Assembly (NCBI GenBank): GCA_002431395.1
Contig: DJEU01000063.1
Location: 1 to 56,151, forward strand
DNA: 56,151 bases
From: Lachnoclostridium sp. UBA5890
GTDB lineage: Bacteria > Bacillota > Clostridia > Lachnospirales > Lachnospiraceae
Direction: 5' to 3'
The notes below the pieces were generated by a model that had not been told where the DNA came from, searched no databases, and saw nothing but the letters and a program-made list of their open reading frames with translations. How positions within the stretch are numbered: the first letter of the stretch is position 1; every line of letters begins with the position of its first letter. A program made the translations under genes and the position numbers. This document shows, one piece after another, positions 50,801-56,151 of the stretch.

Positions 50801-52399
50801 TTTGATTGCTTTATTTACGCCCTCATTTTTAACAACTTTTACTGTGAACTTATCCGGTCCGGCAACAACGGTTGTCTTCTCATCTTTTGTGTTCACATTT
50901 GTCAATGTAATGTCGATGGATTTTCCTTCTTTAATCGCATCATCTGCTTTAAAAGAAACATATCCTTTTTTGTCCCCGTCGTTTGTGACATTTGCAGTCA
51001 ATGGATACTCGGTTCCACTGATTGTTGCAACTGCTTTGATTGCATTGTCTTCTCCGGCAGCAGCATACGTCATTTCTTCGCCATACTGGTCTACTACCGT
51101 GTAATATACTTTCAAAACGCTAACGTCAGCTGGTGCTTCCATTGTTTCCTGAACAAATTTAGCAACGTAGCTTTTTGCTTTTTCTACGGAAACAGTAGTA
51201 TCTTCTTTGATAACATTTCCTGCAATGTCTGCAAGACCATTCAGCACGATTTTATAAGTGCCGGCTGCTAAAGAAGAAGTATTTGTGATGATCAAGGTTT
51301 TTCCGTCCTCGGAAAGCGTAGCACCTGTAGTGGTAAGAGCATCTTTGGATGCATCTTTGTAAACGTTTACAATTGCCTTATCGGCTGAAACTGCTTCACT
51401 CAATTCTACGCTGATTGTATTGGAAGAAGAAACCGTGATGTTTTTAACCTCTGGTGCAGTTGCATCCACAGTAACATTGCAAACTGCTTTCAATTTACCG
51501 CATGTAGCTGTGATAACTGCCTGTCCCTCTTTCAAACCAGTTACAACACCGTTTTTGTCAACGGAAGCGATATCTGCTTTATCGGAAGACCATGTGATAA
51601 CAGCGTCGTCCATAGCTGCACCATTCTGATCTTTTACAGTAGCGGAAAGTGTTACTGTATTGATATCTTTAGCGACACCGATTGTTACGTCTGCTGTTTC
51701 TACGGAAATCGTTTCAGCAACAGGAGCTTCTGTAGGAGCTGCGGTTGGAGCAACTGTAGGCTCAGTTGTAGGAGCTGTCGTTGGTTCCGTCGTAGGCTCG
51801 CTTGTAGGAGTTGTCGTTGGTTCCGTCGTAGGCTCGCTTGTAGGAGCTGTCGTTGGAGCAGTTGTAGGAACTGTCGTTGGCTCTGTACTTGGAGCAGTTG
51901 TAGGAACTGTAGTAGCGGTTGCAGTAGCAGCAGGCGCAGAAGCGGATGCGGAAGGTGCAACGCTAGGAACTACGGTCTGAACTGGAGCGGTATAACTTTT
52001 AGAAGTTACTTTGCATTTCAAAGTAGTTTTCTTAACTTTCTTACTGCCCTTCAGTGTATAGTTTACAGTTGCCTTAATCGTAGCCTTTCCTGCCTTCTCT
52101 GCAGTAACTTTAACAGCAGTTTTCTTTTTGCTGCTAATCGAAGCTACTTTTTTATTGGTAGTTTTCCATGTTGTCTTTTTCACTTTGATATTTTTGTTTT
52201 TCTTAATCTTCAATGTGAAAGACTTTTTGCCAGCCTGATTAAAGAAGAGAGTTTTTTTCTTTGCATTCAGTGCTGGTTTTTTTGCAGCAGCGTCCGATGT
52301 GGCTGGAACAGCTACTGGCGACAATGACATGGCAAATGCAAGCAATGCAGCAAGAGCACGTCTCATTGTCTTTGATGATTTTCTGAGTCTGTCCATCAT
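47879..52399 (-). CDS. Giant secreted Ig-like (Big_2) surface protein
   Basis: A 1506-residue secreted protein. A signal peptide (ALAALLAFAMSLSPVAVPATSDAAA) is followed by a very basic beta domain (residues about 40-130), a Pro/Thr/Glu-rich linker of about 80 residues made of T-x-P-T units, and then a long row of Ig-like domains: a Big_2 domain (ITWSSDKADIASVDKNGVVTG) near 230-310, a Big_5-like domain near 312-400 (VELSEAVSADKA), and further related units. The last 115 residues look like a jelly-roll or carbohydrate-binding module. There is no LPXTG, SLH or membrane anchor, so attachment may use the basic N-terminal domain. AGGAGG precedes two adjacent ATG codons. Adhesion or cell-surface structure is the likely role. 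Confidence 0.85.
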   Translation of the reverse strand: MMDRLRKSSKTMRRALAALLAFAMSLSPVAVPATSDAAAKKPALNAKKKTLFFNQAGKKSFTLKIKKNKNIKVKKTTWKTTNKKVASISSKKKTAVKVTAEKAGKATIKATVNYTLKGSKKVKKTTLKCKVTSKSYTAPVQTVVPSVAPSASASAPAATATATTVPTTAPSTEPTTVPTTAPTTAPTSEPTTEPTTTPTSEPTTEPTTAPTTEPTVAPTAAPTEAPVAETISVETADVTIGVAKDINTVTLSATVKDQNGAAMDDAVITWSSDKADIASVDKNGVVTGLKEGQAVITATCGKLKAVCNVTVDATAPEVKNITVSSSNTISVELSEAVSADKAIVNVYKDASKDALTTTGATLSEDGKTLIITNTSSLAAGTYKIVLNGLADIAGNVIKEDTTVSVEKAKSYVAKFVQETMEAPADVSVLKVYYTVVDQYGEEMTYAAAGEDNAIKAVATISGTEYPLTANVTNDGDKKGYVSFKADDAIKEGKSIDITLTNVNTKDEKTTVVAGPDKFTVKVVKNEGVNKAIKFGSTEDIVTAEDANMTNVKNTFVLDPDGENEITVAPKYLDKFGYDVTADVEAKYVVSDENVLEAKDLVDGKKEGAATFELLKAGTANITIYMTSDETQSVTIPITVKPAKLQTITAATMAETVNGESAKAEITLNPETTGLTASDLKYVVTEGADAVDSIKIAYGTEKADKDKIYVTATAKKNAKDNAVKFIVYYGEWDAAKKAVKDGGVASDAITFTSKPSTEVKSIDIKEYAENKLTAGGSAQKTTYTVTNKYGEDITASTTVSASSSNVKVATVEGTPAKNGELNVAGIGEGKATITVSVAGQETKAGTLNVSVAAKACLNTLTLAETEKTIINKDDVNAVTYIAVSAKDQYTNDFALTKEAFDANVKVTAPEGLTVSYYNYDAKTKKYTEAAGSTVVTHIGLAASYDADKLPAKAVEVKFEKQNDAKFADVKAAITVNADRKVSSITVGTDAQTALVGVATAANKITVKDQYDTIKNDAVLEYVVLGSDGKATEDATATFGDYDKDSKAYSVKVTADKAGTYSVIVYVNDNTGSDATNGYDAKDTQAKAFTVTAGEPSDMIASIKLEKAVNGDYLKLDAKDTATTINVDYKAFDKAGNEIKLGDTLAGMVLTASTSSKDLKIKVVDAKHLEVTATADNVTSKIDLTLDYTANDSVEDATLSLPVSNTASAAKEDTYKIYKKAEYDAAAGDADKLAKLVEVKDASLSIAVGDNAFVVVAKDQYGEGATVDTSKFYSVVSTNESFATVACEDKVITVTRKEGTAGSAKATIKVEYSKGNAVSFEVKGIADKKIELKAENVSLLRNPGSEADSITANTTTNVKVENGVATLSGFVDNDNDCGIGVKIELPKDVKLQDYSGIEFTLTSVGKSAYGKNIKAGVNSWNFASPNTYKGECGLNQQEQIGKVENLNFSADKATTVKVPFAFPAKFQNSNLTTQDITGTFVLSLGMYYNGAGQYDATAYQISDITLVG

Positions 52400-52463
52400 C
52401 TAATTCCTCCTTTTTGTTATAAAAATAGTCAAAAATTGCGCATAGACACCTACGCATGCGATT

Positions 52464-52472
52464 ATTCTACCA
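52464..52472 (-). promoter_or_regulatory. Extended -10 promoter of the surface protein gene
   Basis: On the minus strand TGGTAGAAT gives an extended -10 about 65 bases before the start codon. No good -35 box is seen. The bases around it repeat those at 46535-46552. Confidence 0.4.
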
Positions 52473-52538
52473 CTATAATTAAAAGAGGATTTTATGCAGA
52501 ACATTTACGATGAGGCACAAACAATTCTGCGTTTACTA

Positions 52539-52567
52539 TTGTCGCAGTCTAGACGGTTTGATATAAT
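52539..52567 (+). promoter_or_regulatory. Promoter of the transglutaminase-like gene
   Basis: TTGTCG (52539-52544) and a perfect TATAAT (52562-52567) are spaced by 17 bases, about 45 bases before the start codon. It is divergent from the surface protein promoter. Confidence 0.75.
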
Positions 52568-52609
52568 AAAAATACTTAAAACCAACAACCAGACGAGGGA
52601 GGAACCTTT

Positions 52610-54094
52610 ATGAATTTGAAAAAATGGAAAAGGAAAATATTAGCAGCCGTTTTGGCGGCTGGGGTGTTTGTCGGAAGTGTTGCGGCAAATGGGACACAGG
52701 CGGCGGCTGCGGAGCAAAAGGCAGCAGGCCTGACAGAACTGGCGCAGGTGATCCGCGATAACGGAATGCAGAGAAAAAGCCGGTTTTCAGTCGACTTCAG
52801 TGGAACCGATGAAGAATGGAGCCGTTTGTTTAATGGCATGTCATTCTTTTACTATGATATGATCGTTTTGGATGATGCGTCGACTTCAGACGATTCCGAC
52901 TATCTGATCGGAAATATCAATTTTTCGAAAGAATTCATGAGTGCTTCGGTGGACGAAGAAAGCGGAAACGGAGAGATTATCTTTACGCCGACCTATTTTG
53001 AAACCGCAGATGAGACAGAATATGTCAATACGCATACGAAAGAAATTCTTGCTGAACTTGGAACTTCGCAGATGTCAGCTTATTCCAAAGTAAAGGCGGT
53101 GCACGACTATGTCTGCGCGCTCATTACCTACACGAATGATGTGGACAATGCGTCCTCGGTATATGGTGCGTATGTCCGAGGCGAGGGACTTTGTAACAGT
53201 TATGCGCTTTGCATGTACAAACTGCTTGTGGAAGCCGGAGTGCCATGCCATTGGATCGGAGGAAGTGCCGGTACCGGAAGAGATTCGGCAGGTCATGCGT
53301 GGAACATTGTGAAACTCGGAAATCAATGGTACAATCTCGATGCGACATGGGATGACGCGGACAATGACAAGGTAAGTTATGATTACTTTTTAAAGGGGAC
53401 CGCGGATTTTGATGAAGCAGATACATCGCAGGTTCACACGATGGACAATGAATATTATGAAAGCAGCTATCTTACGGATTTTCCGATTGCAAAAACCTCG
53501 TATGTGGTAAGCGACGAGGATCTGAAGCCGGTAACACCTACGCCGACACCGACGGCTGTGTCAAGCGCATCACCGAGTGCAGCACCAACACAGGTGCCAA
53601 GCACATCGCCAAGTGTAGCGCCGACTGAGGCACCAACGCAGATTCCGAGTGCTGCGCCGGAAAGCCCGGTATCTCCTGTGATACCGACGACATCGGCACC
53701 GGGCGAAAGAAAGGAGACCACAGTTTCTAGTGTACCGACTGACACTACAGACGATTCTTTGTCGGAAACACAAAAATACGCATTTTCGGATATTATCGTG
53801 GGAAAATATCCGGCAAAAGGCAAATTTACCATTTCACGCAAAAAAGCAGACGATATCCAGCTTTTGATCGATAATAAGGCGGCAAGAAAGAAAATTGCAA
53901 AGATTTCTTATAAGATCACAAGCGGAAAGAAAATCATCAAAACGAAAAATTACGGAATCCAGAAAGACGGAAAGCAGTATTTTTCAAATCTGCGCGTGTT
54001 TGGAAAAAAGAAGGGAAAAGCGAAGATAGCAGTTACCGTAAAATTGGTCAATGGACAGAAGAAAAAATACAACTTTACGGTGCGTGTGCGCTAA
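52610..54094 (+). CDS. Secreted transglutaminase-like protein
   Basis: A 494-residue secreted protein. After the signal peptide (LAAVLAAGVFVGSVAANGTQAAAA) a transglutaminase-like/papain-fold domain carries the triad C195 (GEGLCNSYA), H229 (SAGHAWNIV) and D244 (YNLDATWDD). Residues about 308-375 are a Pro/Thr/Ser/Ala-rich linker (PTPTPTAVSSASPSAAPT), and the last 110 residues form a basic beta domain rich in K. It may crosslink or cut proteins or peptidoglycan at the surface. GGGAGG stands before the ATG. Linker and basic domain recall those of the divergent giant protein, so both may be held to the wall in the same way. Confidence 0.88.
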   Translation: MNLKKWKRKILAAVLAAGVFVGSVAANGTQAAAAEQKAAGLTELAQVIRDNGMQRKSRFSVDFSGTDEEWSRLFNGMSFFYYDMIVLDDASTSDDSDYLIGNINFSKEFMSASVDEESGNGEIIFTPTYFETADETEYVNTHTKEILAELGTSQMSAYSKVKAVHDYVCALITYTNDVDNASSVYGAYVRGEGLCNSYALCMYKLLVEAGVPCHWIGGSAGTGRDSAGHAWNIVKLGNQWYNLDATWDDADNDKVSYDYFLKGTADFDEADTSQVHTMDNEYYESSYLTDFPIAKTSYVVSDEDLKPVTPTPTPTAVSSASPSAAPTQVPSTSPSVAPTEAPTQIPSAAPESPVSPVIPTTSAPGERKETTVSSVPTDTTDDSLSETQKYAFSDIIVGKYPAKGKFTISRKKADDIQLLIDNKAARKKIAKISYKITSGKKIIKTKNYGIQKDGKQYFSNLRVFGKKKGKAKIAVTVKLVNGQKKKYNFTVRVR

Positions 54095-54111
54095 AGACAG
54101 GGGGAAAATAA

Positions 54112-56106
54112 TTGAAAAAGAAGATAATATTGTGCATGGTATTGGCCGGGCTGCTTTTTAGCCTGGCCGGCTGTGCGGAAGAGGCCGGTCAGCCGGAAGC
54201 GGGAGTGCAGCAGGAAAATCCGGCAGTTTCAGAGGAAGAATTTGCCGGAGATGGTGCGTGGACGATTCTTGTGTATTTGTGTGGAACGGATCTCGAGAGC
54301 GGTTATGGCGCGGCAACAATGGATTTGGCTGAGATGGTCGACCGTGATTTCGGTTCACAGGTCCGCTTTGTCGTGCAGACGGGCGGCTGTGCCCAGTGGC
54401 AGAACGAGGTCATTCCGGAAGATGCGATCGCGCGGTATGAGATTATAAATGGAGATATGCAGGAAATTTCCCGCATGGAACAGGCAAATATGGCGGAAAG
54501 TGCCACATTGAAAGATTTCGTTACATTTGGAATGGAAAATTATGGAAGTGATAAGCTGGGGCTTGTTATGTGGGATCACGGCGGTGGAAGCGTTGCCGGT
54601 GTGTGCCTGGATGAAAATTATGGGACAGATACGCTGGATCTGGCGGAGATTCAGCAGGCGCTCGACGGCATTCCGCGAAAGTTCAATTTTATCGGTTACG
54701 ATGCCTGCCTGATGGGGTCTATTGAAAATGCAAAGATGCTTTCCCCGTTTGCCAATTATATGATCGGTTCGGAAGAACTGGAGAGCGGCGGTGGCTGGGA
54801 TTACGCGGCGATCGGAGCTTATCTGCAGCAAAATCCGGGAGCATCGACGGCAGACCTGGGAAAAGAAATCTGTGACAGTTTTTATAGAAGCTGTGAAGCG
54901 CTTGGGGAAGAAAGCACGGCGACACTTTCGGTGACAGACCTGTCAAAGGTTCCGAAAGTCTGCGACGAATTTGGCGCGGTAGCAGAAACCATGAAGGGCA
55001 GTACGGAAAATATGGAAACCTTTGGTGAGATCGCCAAAGGAATCCGAAAAGCACAAAATTATGGAGGAAATACGCCATCAGAAGGCTACAGTAATATGGT
55101 AGATCTCGGCGATATGGCAAAAAATATCGCAGGCGCAGTGGACACAAGTGCTCTTCAGGCGGCGATTTCGGAAGCGGTCATTTATCAGGTGAAAGGGGCA
55201 AACCGCCAGAATGCCAACGGTCTTTCCGTGTATTATCCGCTGCAGATCGAGGATGAAGAGGAATTAAAGACATTTGAAACGGTCTGCGTCAGCGATTCGT
55301 ATACCGATTTTATCGGAACGATGGTGTACGGTGCCGCCAATGGTTCGATTGAGGAATATTCCGGCGAAAATGACTGGTCGGCCGCAGATCAGAGCGGACA
55401 TGGGCTGGGACTTATGACGGCAGATCAGAACCAGATTCAGATCGCCGAAGAACAGCATTTGAATGATGACGGGTATTATACGTTCACGATCGCACAGGAA
55501 AGCATTCCGAATGTGGCGTCGGTTCAGTACAATTTATATATGAAGTTTGATGACGAGACGCCGCTAGTGTATCTCGGAAGTGATAACTGGCTTGATTACG
55601 ATGACCAGACCGGTGTCGTGACAGATACGTTTCAGGGATACTGGCCGGCACTCCCGGATGGTTCACTCCTCAGCATGTACGTGGTAGAGGAAAGCGAGGA
55701 TTATACCATCTTTTCTTCGCCGATCGTACTCAATGGGCAGGAGACCAATCTTCGTTTTGCCTATCTTTATGGGGAGACAGAGGACGATGGAGAATGGATG
55801 GTGCTCGGTGCGTGGGATGGTATCGATGACGAGAGCGGCCAGGCGGACAAAGAAATGATGGAGATCAAAAAGGGAGATGTGATCCGCCCGATCTATGTCG
55901 TTGTTGATCAGGAAAGCGGAGAAACGACGGAGATCAAAGGGGACAAGTACCGCGTGGGGAAAAATTTCAATATTACGGAGCCAAAGCTTCCGGAGGGCGA
56001 ATATTACTATAGTTTCGGCATTGACGACCTCTATGGTTCTACGAAATATTTGGATTTGATAAGCTTTTGGGTAAATAAAAAAGGAAAAGTAGAACTTTCC
56101 TATTGA
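54112..56106 (+). CDS. Clostripain-family (C11) lipoprotein cysteine peptidase
   Basis: A 664-residue lipoprotein. The lipobox is SLAGC (C21), followed by an acidic linker. The peptidase C11 domain begins with AWTILVYLCGTDLESGYGAAT and has the catalytic H156 (LVMWDHGGGS) and C199 (FIGYDACLMG). Residues about 400-664 form a strand-rich C-terminal domain. Clostripain-type enzymes cut after arginine or lysine and mature by self-cleavage. It starts at TTG behind AGGGGGA and lies 17 bases after the transglutaminase-like gene, so the two are probably cotranscribed. The full gene is inside the window. Confidence 0.92.
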   Translation: MKKKIILCMVLAGLLFSLAGCAEEAGQPEAGVQQENPAVSEEEFAGDGAWTILVYLCGTDLESGYGAATMDLAEMVDRDFGSQVRFVVQTGGCAQWQNEVIPEDAIARYEIINGDMQEISRMEQANMAESATLKDFVTFGMENYGSDKLGLVMWDHGGGSVAGVCLDENYGTDTLDLAEIQQALDGIPRKFNFIGYDACLMGSIENAKMLSPFANYMIGSEELESGGGWDYAAIGAYLQQNPGASTADLGKEICDSFYRSCEALGEESTATLSVTDLSKVPKVCDEFGAVAETMKGSTENMETFGEIAKGIRKAQNYGGNTPSEGYSNMVDLGDMAKNIAGAVDTSALQAAISEAVIYQVKGANRQNANGLSVYYPLQIEDEEELKTFETVCVSDSYTDFIGTMVYGAANGSIEEYSGENDWSAADQSGHGLGLMTADQNQIQIAEEQHLNDDGYYTFTIAQESIPNVASVQYNLYMKFDDETPLVYLGSDNWLDYDDQTGVVTDTFQGYWPALPDGSLLSMYVVEESEDYTIFSSPIVLNGQETNLRFAYLYGETEDDGEWMVLGAWDGIDDESGQADKEMMEIKKGDVIRPIYVVVDQESGETTEIKGDKYRVGKNFNITEPKLPEGEYYYSFGIDDLYGSTKYLDLISFWVNKKGKVELSY

Positions 56107-56151
56107 CACCACTCTACAACTGTGGTAAGATCCCATCTTTGACACTTGTTA

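Noticed and set aside
51660..51980. Plus-strand frame rich in Val, Gly and Ala
   Set aside because: It is the antisense shadow of the Pro/Thr linker of the giant surface protein, without ribosome site or family similarity.
53467..53841. Minus-strand Gly/Val-rich frame
   Set aside because: It mirrors the Pro/Thr/Ser linker of the transglutaminase-like protein and has no start signal.

Overview
The window looks like a chromosome segment of a low-GC Gram-positive gut anaerobe, most likely a Lachnospiraceae (Clostridia) species. The grounds are AGGAGG-type ribosome sites with frequent TTG/GTG starts, a CotS-like spore coat gene, ThyX, DUF5688/DUF932 proteins, BspA-type leucine-rich repeats, PEGA and Big_2-like surface proteins, and TTGACA-17-TATAAT promoters. 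All calls come from reading the sequence; no database search was run.

Region 1 (1-14.5 kb) is an integrated mobile element whose left end lies outside the window. A partial BspA-like gene (2-763) is followed by a plasmid/phage-like gene set: HTH/excisionase-like protein, DUF932, DUF5688, a YqaJ exonuclease with RecT annealase, a small serine recombinase, a zinc-finger protein, an SF3 (D5/P4-like) helicase with unusual N-terminal 28-residue repeats, a ParM-like actin with a ParR-like partner, Xis, a tyrosine integrase and a DUF3368/UPF0175 toxin-antitoxin pair. It abuts the 3' end of tRNA-Arg(CCU), which is next to a decayed second tRNA-Arg copy. No conjugation or capsid genes are in view.

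Region 2 (14.7-29.4 kb) is ordinary chromosome: metK, a DAHP synthase, an OmpR-type two-component system, an AI-2E family membrane protein, a CotS-like kinase fold protein, a PEGA lipoprotein, phosphoglucomutase, glycogen branching enzyme, thyX and a DUF885 lipoprotein peptidase.

Region 3 (29.4-44.3 kb) is the most interesting part. Lipoprotein genes of a beta-propeller-like family surround an operon that starts with a 19-residue peptide gene. It continues with a BtrH/C39-like protein, an acyl carrier protein, a PaaK-like ligase, a small secreted protein, a lipoprotein and a second adenylate-forming ligase. A LytTR response regulator and an AgrC-like GHKL kinase follow. Three promoters in this region carry the same direct-repeat box, which fits the LytTR consensus and sits upstream of the -35 element. 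This suggests a self-contained regulon, possibly a peptide or acyl-peptide signalling, toxin or specialised-metabolite system. An IS110-family element has split one of the lipoprotein genes and carries a long leader that may encode a bridge RNA.

Region 4 (44.3-56.1 kb) holds a zinc-ribbon membrane protein, an Rpn/PD-(D/E)XK transposase-like nuclease, a solitary tyrosine integrase, a 1506-residue Ig-like surface protein divergent from a transglutaminase-like secreted protein, and a clostripain-family lipoprotein protease.
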